A stretch of 64,000 bases of DNA from Endozoicomonas euniceicola. GTDB taxonomy: Bacteria; Pseudomonadota; Gammaproteobacteria; Pseudomonadales; Endozoicomonadaceae. The notes beneath the pieces are model-generated. The model worked only from the letters and a program-made list of their open reading frames with translations. It searched no databases and was not told where the DNA came from. Below, piece by piece: positions 11,201 to 19,300 of this stretch; position 1 is the first letter of the stretch, and every line of letters starts with the position of its first letter. The stretch lies in the NCBI RefSeq assembly GCF_025562755.1, contig NZ_CP103300.1, positions 4,155,001 to 4,219,000 of the forward strand, given 5' to 3'. A program made the translations under genes and the position numbers.

Positions 11201-14200
11201 ATTATCCCTGTTACGGGGGCTCCGAACACGGGATATTATTTCTACAACCGTCACGTCAGGTGGCTGTATTTTGAACCGGCTTCTCTCCAGAGCTCAAGCA
11301 GAACATGCCACTACAACAAAACATTCAGCGCTAAAGGCCGCCTTGCACTTAATTATGAAATAAAAAGTTACAAAGTCACTGACGATCCGGAACCGCAGCT
11401 GATGGTGATGACCGATGCCGGGGTCTGGTTTACTCTTGAGCGCCCGGTACCGGGGCCGGTTGTTCATCCATTCAACGTAACCCCTGTTTTTATCAGTACG
11501 ACGTTTTTCACCCATGATAAAGCGTTGGACCAGGTGGCTGATAGCGAGCCCTCCACCAGATTTTTGCCTGTTAATCTTGTCAGAAAAGACAATGCCAGCC
11601 ACCTGCTCCGCAGTGGCTTTTATGATACAAAAAACAAGGTCGTGATGACGTACCTGTCCAGCGCCATTGATTTTTACGACAAAGAGCAGATGGAAGCCCG
11701 GTGCCTGGCAGGCAGCAATGGCCGGAAAGTGATTCGCCTGACGTATAGTGACGCGTCAAAACAGTACCAGCTCGCCTCTGAAGACGATATTGCCCGGCGT
11801 CAATCGGTGACAACGGACTGCGTTGAGATAACCGGTTTGGGGGGTGTCTACCTGAAACTGGCCCCGGAGCTGACCCGCTCGATTATCAAAGACCACTCGC
11901 CGGTGCACAGCTTCAGAAAAGGAGACACCGTCTACTATGTGATGCACAGCAGCACTGTGGGCGCACTTTATTATGTCTCGATAGAACGGCCCCGGGTGGA
12001 TTACGCAGACCTGCTGACCACCTCGCCGGGCACGCTGAATCTTGTCACGTTTGGCCGCAGCGCCCTGAATGTCAGGGACGGCAAGGGCGATTTTCTGGAC
12101 GTCAGATCCCTTAAGAACGGTATCCTGGCCTTTACCCGTAACGGCTATATCCTGATGATCCCCAATGACGCGCTGTTGAACGGTACCCACCTGGGCAGCG
12201 CCCCCCTGGAAACTTACCAGTTCACTGGCTGGCATTACGGTTATAGCGACAATGATGAGTCCATTCGATTAAGCCTGCCTTCCTTAGCGGACGCTTCCCG
12301 GGAATACTATCAGTTGCCCAAAGACTCGAGCATCGACCTGACTGACCTGGATATGGGGGTCATCGTTGACGGACTGTATGCCGATCATTTTGGTGAGGAC
12401 AAGACTGCCCCGGAAAACTGGAGCCCCCGGCAGGCTTCTGCATTTCTTACGGATCTCAGGCAAGCCGTCAGGGGCGTTTGCGACCAGTTTGCGCTGGATT
12501 TTGGTGAAGAAGCCCCGGACCTGGTCCGACTGCCGATGGTAAACCCACCGAAGGGTAAGCCCCTGCCCGCTTTTTTAGCAAAGATGGATTTCTGGTATCT
12601 GCGCTCCAGAGACCGGCTGTTTGCCGCCAATGCCGACGATGCGTTCAGAATAGGAGGGGACAATGGCAACTCCCTGATGGCCCTGAAGGGCGAGGAAGAC
12701 AGCATCCCCTACCGGTTTTACATGGGTCCGGTAGCCGGCGGGAATCCAACCCCCGGTACCAACTCAACACTCAGCACCAACTCAACACTCAGCACCAACC
12801 CTACACTCAGCACCAGAACGATACCCAGCACCGGCCCGACATCGGAACCACTGACCGAGTGCCCCCGGAACCGGGTTGTCCCGAGCCTGCTGCCCGAGGT
12901 GCTTCGTCCGGACGTTTCCGTGCCCTGTGAGGACGGTGACGACAACCCTGAAGCAAGCTACTTCTGGAATAACGTCAGACAGCAATGGGAAGGCCGCAGT
13001 GGGCATTATTCATTCACTGTTGTCGATGGTCACAAAACGCTCTCCGGCCTTCATTTAACCAATGACCAGCAGACTCAGAAACAACAGCGGGGGGCTTATA
13101 GCCTTCTGGTCAGTAGTAACGGTAATTTAATCTACGGAGCCTCCACATCTTACAAATATGTCTGGCCGAGGCTGTCCGGGAAAGTATCGAGCCTGCTATC
13201 GTCTGATATGCCCTCCCCCTATAAAAACTTTCCGAAGCAGCCACTGCTGGAGATTGAGTTTGCACCCGACTGGCTGAAAGCCAAAAAATTCCGCCAGGCA
13301 TGGTATGACACACAGGATAACCTGTTATTCCTGGGGCCCGAAACCCGCAAGGATGATGAACTGGTACTGATTGGTAGACTGGACGCCGGCCGTCGTTCCG
13401 GCCAGCTCACGCAAACCGGAGCTTTGTGTTTCAGCCGTAAAAGACGCAAGGTCTTTTTTATTGACAAAGATCGGGCCATACCTGCTCATAAGCCATTCGA
13501 CGGGGCAAGCCCATTTGCGCAGGAGCTTAGCCGCCTGTTAGACATTGAGGTGAGCCGGGACGGTCATGGGCTCCGGGTCTATGGCAGCGGCAGGGATGAC
13601 CGGTTAACCATCTCTGACTTTTTGCTGGATACCCTTTACTTCGACAGGGGCAAAGGCGCCAGGCGGTTAACCCCGAACCCGGACCGTCCCCATGACCTGA
13701 CCCTTTACTTTGACGGCAAGGGCGGCAATGACTCCTTTTCGATGAAGTTCAGTGACCTGACTTATTGCGCGCAGGTGATCATTAAGCTGGAAATGCAGCC
13801 TGCTGCAACGCCCCCCGGGGATAACAATGGCCAGTCTCAGCGCATCCGTATTCATGCCCCGGCGTTTCAAAGCACCCTCCTGCGCGACGAGAATGACCTT
13901 CTGATCCTTGATCGTTTTGATCCTAAAGGTGTTTTACGGATCAAGCAGGTCTGGACGGCACCGCTGGCCCCCCTCCCAAAACCCACAGGCATTCAGTTCA
14001 ACGACGCTCGCTTTACGCTTGACCAGTTACGGGTAGAGGTTCAGGCCAACCAGGGTATTTATATGCCGCCACTGGCGGCCGGCACCGGCGCATTGCCTCC
14101 AGCCCCTGTACCTGCCACCCCGGACAGACCCTTGTTCATTGATGTGGCGCCTGGCTTCCAGCTGGTGCCGAAGAAACAGGCAGACACCCTGAAACTAACC

Positions 14201-15961
14201 GTGCAACCGGTCAGCGGGGCGGTCAATGGCACGACCAGCATGACGGTCGACGGGTATCGTTTTGCCCGGGGCAGCGTCCGGGTGCGTCAGCTCAGCACGG
14301 AAGGGAGCAAGCCCGCTTCAGGCTACTATAACCTCGACTTTGACGATGGCCGGGGTTGCCACAACTGCCTCTCCCCCGCCCGGAGCACAAACCAGACGCA
14401 AACCATAGGGGGGCATGAGTTTACGGTTTTTGAGGCACCCGCAAAGCTGAACCTGAAAAACAAAACCAAATACCTGGCCCAGTGGAACAACACCCTTGGT
14501 TTCCCGGTGATCGGCAAAGAGCAACTGGACGACTATGGCCCCGTGTTTGATAAAGCCAGCCCTTACCCGGTGCTGGCTTTGGATAACCCGGCCATGCTGG
14601 ACGAACAGCCGGTTTTCGGTGTGTTTTATGATGTGGATATCAAGGCGCTGCGGTTTGCTTTTGAAAGCACCAGCCATAGGCTGACCGTTACCATATGGCG
14701 CGGTCAGAACCTCATACGCAAGGGGCACATGAACCGAACCGACACCGCCAGCCTGAATGTCCTGCTGGTTGATCGGGAGACGGGCAGACAAACACGACAC
14801 AAAGTCTTTCCCTTCTCCCTGTCATCACTGAAACTGGTTGCCCGTGGCGATAACTGGGCGCTGGAATCCGGTGACTATCGGTTTCACCTGGGTGCCATTG
14901 ATGACCGGATACTGGTTTTTGAGCGGCTCAGCCCCTCAATCGTGACGACTTTGTCTAAGGCCATGCCTTTCGATGGCTTTGTGTTTGCCGGTGAGCAGGC
15001 CAACGAACGGATTAAAATGATGGAGCTGGCCGAACGGCTGGCACCATCGGTGCCCCGGTTATTTGACGGGGCGAAGGCAGCCAGCCCCCAGATGGACGGC
15101 AACGGCCTGAATAACATTCTTTATATCGCCCCGGAAAAAGCGATCCGCAAGGTCTATGGCCATAACGGCAATGACCTGTTCCTGCTGGGAGACCCAGGCC
15201 AGAAAGGCGGCCAGGCAAACACCCGGAAAACCATCAACCGAACTCCGGTGGAACTTAATGGTGATGCTGGCGATGACATTTACGACATCCGGTCATCACG
15301 GAATGCCACCGTCACTGACAGCCAGGGACAACATACTGTTATCCTGTCGTCAGGCTCCAGAAGCAACCTGAGGTCACTGGAGGGTAAGAAAAGCACCCGG
15401 CTCTACCTCACTGACCTCGAGCCGGAGGAGGTGCAGTTCAACCTGCGCCGCCGAACCGGTAGCAGCAACCTGAACCAGACGACGGTGGATAACCCGGGGA
15501 GTACCGGCCTGAATGATACCTTCGTAGTGATCCCCCACCAGGGCGCGGAACTGGCGGTGATTAGCCTGTCGGCACTGGATAGCATCTACTTCAGAGGGCG
15601 GCGTTACACCAGTGACCCTACAGGCTGGGTAACGGGGCGCAACCGGACGCTGGCCGGGCCCGGAGTTAACCGGTTTGGGCCGGAGACACCGGAAGGCAAG
15701 ATCATCAGTGGCCAGCGCCTGGCTGCCAGCCTGATGCCAGCCGGGGATAAAAAGAGCGGGAAAGCCCGGCTCCAGGTGCCTGAGGCCAACCAGGGTTCAG
15801 CGCGGATAGAGCAGCATTTCCAACAGCTGGTGCAAAGCCTGGCGCCTTTCAATGCCAACGTTATGGGAGGGGAGGCTGCCTTTGTGCCGGGAGCGCAGAA
15901 CGTGACCAGCCTGAACATGACTTCCCCCCTGGCCAACACCACCACACTGCCAACGACTTGA
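5297..15961 (+). CDS. Giant TcdA/TcdB-like toxin, copy T2 (GT44-like, C80 protease, pore, RTX-like repeats)
   Basis: 3,554 residues, no signal peptide. Residues ~15-230 look like the GT44 glycosyltransferase fold: IHFVVIGEL near the start and GGVIVDANVFPEIN, which aligns with the DXD strand of TcdB (GGMYLDVDMLPGIQ). The motif is D215-A-N217, not DXD. Residues ~490-670 are a C80 cysteine protease (MARTX/TcdB CPD type): Asp504 in YDHKMIIL, His565 in AAHGDYL and Cys601 in IRIAACSVE, which would free the N-terminal part inside a host cell on inositol phosphate binding. A dibasic RKRRS stretch (886-890) follows. Two long hydrophobic stretches (about 1350-1370 and 1392-1432) mark the TcdA/TcdB pore region. 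From about 1945 come WYD repeat-like segments, a Ser/Thr-rich linker (~2488-2512), then RTX-like motifs near 2765, 2808, 3290 and 3320. A glucosylating toxin role is inferred from the family; the altered DXD leaves activity open. Confidence 0.88.
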   Translation: MPNVPAAQNNPLPKKIHFVVIGELTKPQALRIETWAKANPNWSVTLWKDQDSYFDRLVLEAMSSDLLKIDELRAKDRSQWQGDFLAKNDYKDIPKDLYVDVDVFRQRQKQMGLNINHQVTSEGKTRSDVIKNWLISNHGKSEEILDEIVQEQQTIYDSLKKSNVDVFDLESVISTLSQDEEKLYKDAAYTYADFTLARKLMQLKVLQENGGVIVDANVFPEINSDIFSGSNSGDSLYTQFKNRFGDNSNSVVQKKNIVEEYRSLEGKARLQALLQRVNSHFVNSEAPLEENYLLKLRKYGYDSQAESIIRTSEKVSENRFFKPLGTLEMGDKKILIAGAVKGSDGDINFLVAQPNAEAITSAVKRITLFMKVEPYTLGFGFEVHGKIKLDKLSAEARKAVDATEAHFKKQMSNRKLNGEQKNKILVDVLDALFQLRNRGIIPPIDPRGDVLGRRSLNMAAQALGQMNTHYSGPAYIYEPDRSKGRTHGIDLAFDISTVKDTPYDHKMIILVNSSPDMMVSGAMLFQRNPDQSSLVLWEGRYKRFITVAGERRAVTENSKIIVAAHGDYLKVAELDASQIADIIARALPHGGSVKKIRIAACSVEKFSLLIDPKWESTSQETLGGTFGGSLLRALERKGISTGVVVTSNKMFKLHNFLGNLYAFNVGSENGNTLFHMIRRKPGNTIFETRLIDGELSLKIRPGQIPFKLHYKNIITNGILPKIDYSLTSDSQQAFDSAQLYEHLRRGNIIIPATLEVIVLAAGNEDFNGKIIALGQPRYAEGLQWLLNEAMAQTRYDLWCDATRAYLGLEIDIMTQMIAEEYAGISGFFSRIWSVPLTQLKKRIANGQIEVVVGSFEDVDGIIKARHPEPFSYVSQSPDFCRVAPTRKRRSASTASCRNDPEPFIDSLKLLSDDKTQIVLDGLQKDIALVDAPEGSALSKLQQEIKGYRRRVAQAALKPSPGKHSIIALDEASFASAKELASKPDSRAEAFQFIPGKSVLVSADGLVVPLVQGGSTSRVSLVGSPESFAAGLGAQCVGDVVADGRVGQLDALVSSSAQSIREAFPDSRLQDLAAVSDHQAVSPLTSALAAPAFAASFAPRGWQGHGTTLRRYWKSDVLALHPPQSQSINADIDKQLQFEQLVRNFSDWLASPEVNTPAGSDYTPLLTTLKKVNNQWHMDFIREGTKTKKNLQFMSTAPAELKNYLDSQNKAIKPSGFRHKLKKLFRPTRTSGYVSEALSLVDSVQMLMIIIQREAFFEQVSKTEGMSDSLYRALVMHSYVNMGMEATQATELAGQVVNLVKDSRPISRILPSETKVVKRIPPGGAGSAKSLATTTRLTRYGKAVKAVKFTGKALGAAGVGLMAFSTGLTAYEYSQIEDDDIKDLYRSKLIVESVGLAAALFSLVASGPVGAAVAVAVFLGMLIAEAFFAGKMKEIEIQRKLQVARQAVEKFNDIYRELNPDSFFPISEENKTRALEAVRKILTNPNKSDYGWVNDELKGALYPLSPTVVDRIFKKIKDEFGSDQFEINNKIYDFLNQEGLIPETHRETADFYFNPATNQTFSVGLKKIDLQGKQLDYGRMFFRHQHFETKKRGTTVSAVLFPLGDFTDVIYSYVESDCKAGRRLSFYQCTDGIFNVTGIMPDKIGTVIMPARLDWDFGGEYTEFDDARTIPDSGSRRFFDAIHNSGAKIKYYDTKTVKGDNPRGSSQSNTVEKGYMIQRLVREESRHTDVLLNLDYEDHDIIFPPKIREPSNTGRGLLYTVNVPDNSKNNYRLIIKDNWSINLKNLKNARSASFSLYYHGDREVQCINRYYNLYEGKHCGFSRTDDGFTFKLGGASVYFDLPKDALSEEEKNHYKVMIVDDNAGFKVAPLHNKAPIELLYFISKGPIQESAQRVRYFTEIEAAFNRNEYSYAFRLKPAPKGSTRYLFPGRFVPVILQKTIQRVFLQVWYDRSNNIEITFCRQPGEEQGHIIPVTGAPNTGYYFYNRHVRWLYFEPASLQSSSRTCHYNKTFSAKGRLALNYEIKSYKVTDDPEPQLMVMTDAGVWFTLERPVPGPVVHPFNVTPVFISTTFFTHDKALDQVADSEPSTRFLPVNLVRKDNASHLLRSGFYDTKNKVVMTYLSSAIDFYDKEQMEARCLAGSNGRKVIRLTYSDASKQYQLASEDDIARRQSVTTDCVEITGLGGVYLKLAPELTRSIIKDHSPVHSFRKGDTVYYVMHSSTVGALYYVSIERPRVDYADLLTTSPGTLNLVTFGRSALNVRDGKGDFLDVRSLKNGILAFTRNGYILMIPNDALLNGTHLGSAPLETYQFTGWHYGYSDNDESIRLSLPSLADASREYYQLPKDSSIDLTDLDMGVIVDGLYADHFGEDKTAPENWSPRQASAFLTDLRQAVRGVCDQFALDFGEEAPDLVRLPMVNPPKGKPLPAFLAKMDFWYLRSRDRLFAANADDAFRIGGDNGNSLMALKGEEDSIPYRFYMGPVAGGNPTPGTNSTLSTNSTLSTNPTLSTRTIPSTGPTSEPLTECPRNRVVPSLLPEVLRPDVSVPCEDGDDNPEASYFWNNVRQQWEGRSGHYSFTVVDGHKTLSGLHLTNDQQTQKQQRGAYSLLVSSNGNLIYGASTSYKYVWPRLSGKVSSLLSSDMPSPYKNFPKQPLLEIEFAPDWLKAKKFRQAWYDTQDNLLFLGPETRKDDELVLIGRLDAGRRSGQLTQTGALCFSRKRRKVFFIDKDRAIPAHKPFDGASPFAQELSRLLDIEVSRDGHGLRVYGSGRDDRLTISDFLLDTLYFDRGKGARRLTPNPDRPHDLTLYFDGKGGNDSFSMKFSDLTYCAQVIIKLEMQPAATPPGDNNGQSQRIRIHAPAFQSTLLRDENDLLILDRFDPKGVLRIKQVWTAPLAPLPKPTGIQFNDARFTLDQLRVEVQANQGIYMPPLAAGTGALPPAPVPATPDRPLFIDVAPGFQLVPKKQADTLKLTVQPVSGAVNGTTSMTVDGYRFARGSVRVRQLSTEGSKPASGYYNLDFDDGRGCHNCLSPARSTNQTQTIGGHEFTVFEAPAKLNLKNKTKYLAQWNNTLGFPVIGKEQLDDYGPVFDKASPYPVLALDNPAMLDEQPVFGVFYDVDIKALRFAFESTSHRLTVTIWRGQNLIRKGHMNRTDTASLNVLLVDRETGRQTRHKVFPFSLSSLKLVARGDNWALESGDYRFHLGAIDDRILVFERLSPSIVTTLSKAMPFDGFVFAGEQANERIKMMELAERLAPSVPRLFDGAKAASPQMDGNGLNNILYIAPEKAIRKVYGHNGNDLFLLGDPGQKGGQANTRKTINRTPVELNGDAGDDIYDIRSSRNATVTDSQGQHTVILSSGSRSNLRSLEGKKSTRLYLTDLEPEEVQFNLRRRTGSSNLNQTTVDNPGSTGLNDTFVVIPHQGAELAVISLSALDSIYFRGRRYTSDPTGWVTGRNRTLAGPGVNRFGPETPEGKIISGQRLAASLMPAGDKKSGKARLQVPEANQGSARIEQHFQQLVQSLAPFNANVMGGEAAFVPGAQNVTSLNMTSPLANTTTLPTT
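12761..12832 (+). repeat. 18-bp coding tandem repeat (Ser/Thr-rich linker) in T2
   Basis: Four 18-bp units, two exact (aactcaacactcagcacc) and two diverged, encode NSTLST, NSTLST, NPTLST and RTIPST. They form a flexible linker. The same array is in T3 (23818-23889). T1 and T4 have a short unrelated stretch (SGAPAGHPYCRQ) at this place. Confidence 0.85.
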
Positions 15962-16004
15962 AACAGGTTTGGCATCCTCTCCCTGCCGGGTCGCCCGGGA
16001 GCTT

Positions 16005-16126
16005 GACCTGAATGTCAGCGATGTTCGGAAAATGACTCAACAGCTCCGGCAGGCAGTGTACGACAAAAGTCTTATGTAGTCCTCAGTGGCGAGATGGAAT
16101 GCGATGAGGTCTACATGCGGAACCAT
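16005..16126 (+). pseudogene. IS1595-type transposase remnant in the T2-T3 spacer
   Basis: This is the sister copy of the fragment at 4932-5049, with the same frame break and the same LSGEMECDEVYM reading. Apart from a small deletion near 16126 and scattered changes the two spacers align along their length, so the repeated unit is toxin plus spacer (about 11.07 kb start to start). Nothing else was recognised between 15962 and 16220. Confidence 0.65.
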
Positions 16127-16220
16127 CTAAGTATTACGACACTCGTAGTGCAATTATGATCTATGCTTGCAGCCTTGATGCTATGTCATCGTTATTTCTT
16201 CTTTCACGCTCACTTTTGAT

Positions 16221-16365
16221 GATCGAGCTGCCAGATAAACCCTGTAAGTCTTTGCTGCTTTATGGTTACCGGTACAGCATGAGAGCTTGGGCAAATGGAT
16301 CAGATATACGCAAATAGACGTGTAATACAGTTGGGTCAGCTAAAGAGAAACACAGGTAATGAATC
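16221..16365 (+). promoter_or_regulatory. Conserved leader and RBS of toxin T3
   Basis: It matches the T2 leader (agataaaccctgtaagt core, tttgctg, tacagca, and gaaacacaggtaatgaatc before the ATG at 16366) with more changes in the middle than at the two ends. The AGG nine bases upstream fixes the start. As in T2, an overlapping four-codon frame starts at the upstream ATG. Confidence 0.5.
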
Positions 16366-19300
16366 ATGCCTAATGTTCCAGCCGATCAAAACAATCCACT
16401 GCCCAGGCAAATACATTTTGTTGTCATCGGTGAGCTGACAAAGGCTCAGGCCTTGAGGATTGAAACCTGGGCGAAGGCCAATCCGGACTGGAGTGTCACA
16501 TTATGGAAAGATCAGGACAGTTATTTTGACCGTCTTGTGCTGGAGGCAATGTCCAGCGATTTGCTTAAAATTGATGAGTTAAGAGCGAAAAACAAGAGGC
16601 AATGGCAAGATGGTTTTTCAGTAAAAAAGTATAAGAATGTATCGAGCGATTTTTATGATTATGTGAAAATCTTCAGGCAACGACAGAAACAAATGGCATC
16701 GAATATTAATCATCAAGTTACATCCGAAGGTGAAACACGGTCGAATGTGGTTAAAAAATGGCTGATTTCCAATCATGGAAAAAGTGAAGAGATACTGGAG
16801 GAGGTTGTTCAAGAGCAACAAACTATTTATGACGTGCTTAAAAAGAGTAATGTTAATGTTGTTGATTTGGAGTCTGTTATTTCCACTTTAAGTCAGGATG
16901 AAGAAAAATTTTATAATGACGCCGCTTACACTTATGCTGATTTCACACTTGCCCGGAAACTAATGCAGTTAAAGGTATTGCAAGTGCATGGCGGTGTTAT
17001 TATTGATGCAAATACTTTTCCAGACATAAATGATGATGTTTTTTCTGAAGTTAGTAGCGGTGAAGATCTATCTGCACTGTTCAGGAAAAGATTTGGTGGA
17101 ATCTCCAGCTCAGTCGTCAATAAAGAAGATCTAGAGGAAGGCTTCCATCTCCTTGAAAAGAAGGCAAGGCTTCAAGGGCTGCTGCAAAGGGTTAATAGCC
17201 ATTTTGTTAACAGGGAGGCTCCGTTAAAAGAGAATTATCTTGCAAAGCTCAGGGATTATGGTTACGGCTCTTATGAGGAATCTATTATCAGGGCGTCAAA
17301 GAAAGCGCCGGAGAATAGTTTTTTTAAACCTTTGGGCACACTGGAAATGGGAAATAAAGAGCTCTTGATTGCCGATAGTGTAGGAGGTAATGAGGGGGAT
17401 ATTGATTTTTTGGCAGCTCAGCCTAATTCAGGGGCAATCACTGTTTCTGTGAGAAGAATAGCTTCATTCATAAAATCGGAACCCTATATGTTAGGACTTG
17501 GGTTTAAGAAGTTAGACTGGGATACATTTTCACCAGAAGCTTTACAGGCCGTAAGTGATACTCAGAGCTACTTAGAACAACAAATTAGTAATAAAGGACT
17601 GACTGCCGAACAGGAAAAAAAATACGTTACTACTGCGCTTGATGCACTGTTTCAGCTCAGAAACAGGGGGATTGTTACACCTATGGATCCTTATGGTGAT
17701 GCATTAGGTCGACGAAGCCTTGAGCTTACAGCCCGTAATCTGGGGCAAGTGAATACCCGCTATCCAGGTACGCCCTTTATTTATGAACCTGACCCCTCAA
17801 AGGGAGGAACTCATGGTATTGACCTGGCTTTTGATATCGCCACTGTAAAAGACACCTCTTATGATCACAAGGTGATTATTATTGCTGACACCCAGCCTGA
17901 CATTATGTACGGAGGCGCTTTGTTATTTCAGCGGAACCCTGACCGATCGTCGTTAATGCTCTGGGACAATGATCAACAGCGCCTTATTACTTTGGCAGGG
18001 GAGGAGCGAGCGGTAACTGAAAACTCAAAAATTATTGTGACAGCTCATGGGGAGTATTTGAAGGTTGGAGAATTCGATGCCAGTGAAATTGCGGATATTA
18101 TCGCTAAAGTCCTCCCTGATGGGGGAGGGGTCAAAAAAATAAGAATTAGGTCTTGTCATCTCGAGAAGTTCTTCCAATTCATTGATCCAAAATTGGAGTC
18201 CGCCTCTCAAGAAACCCTTGAGGATACCTTTGGAGGTTCTTTGCTACGTGCTCTGGAAAAAAAAGGTATTTCTGCCGGGGTCGTAGTGACTCATAACAAA
18301 TTGTCTGTTCTCAGTAATTTTTTTGGGAATTTATATGCTTTTAGAATTGGCAGTAAAAATAGCAATTCTTATGTTAATATGATTCTCAGAAAGCCCGCTA
18401 ACACTATTTTTGAAACTAAGCTTCTTGATGGCAAACTGTCACTTAGAACAAGGCCTGGCCAGTTACAATATAAACCGCAAGGCATAATGAGCGATACTAT
18501 ATCGCTACACAAGGGGTTTTCTCTTACACGTGATTCCCAACAGGCATTTGATTCTGCTCAGCTTTATGAACGCCTTCGTCGGGGGAACATTATTATTCCC
18601 GCTACTCTTGAGGTCATTGTCCTGGCTGCAGGGAATGAAGATTTCAATGGCAGGATCATTGCCCTGGGTCATCCCCAGTATGCAGAAGGCTTACAGTGGG
18701 TACTCAATGAGGCAATGAAATGGTCATCTTACAAGCTATGGTATGAAGAAACAAAAGAATACCTTGGTCTCGAAATTGACATCATGGCTACAATGATTGC
18801 AGAAGAGCATACTGGGATTTCTAGTTTTTTTCACAGAATGCTGGATCGGGATCGGCCATTTACACAATTAAAAAAGAGAATCGCTAACGGGCAAATTGAA
18901 GTGGTGGTGGGCAGCCTTAAAGACGTCGGTGGTATTATTAAAGCCCGGCACCCTGAACCATTCAGCTATGTGTCACAGAGTCCCGACTTTTGCAGGGTTG
19001 CCCCCACCCGAAAAAGGCGCTCCGCCTCAACCGCTTCCTGCCGTAATGACCCCGAACCCTTCATCGATTCCCTCAAGCTGCTGTCCGATGATAAAACCCA
19101 GATCGTTCTCGATGGTCTGCAAAAGGACATTGCCCTGGTCGATGCCCCGGAAGATAGCGCCCTGTTTAAACTTCAGCAGGAAATAAAAGGCTACCGTCGT
19201 AGAGTGGCGCAGGCAGCCCTGAAGCCGTCCCCGGGAAAACACAGCATTATTGCCCTGGACGAGGCGTCTTTTGCGTCGGCTAAAGAACTGGCCAGCAAGC

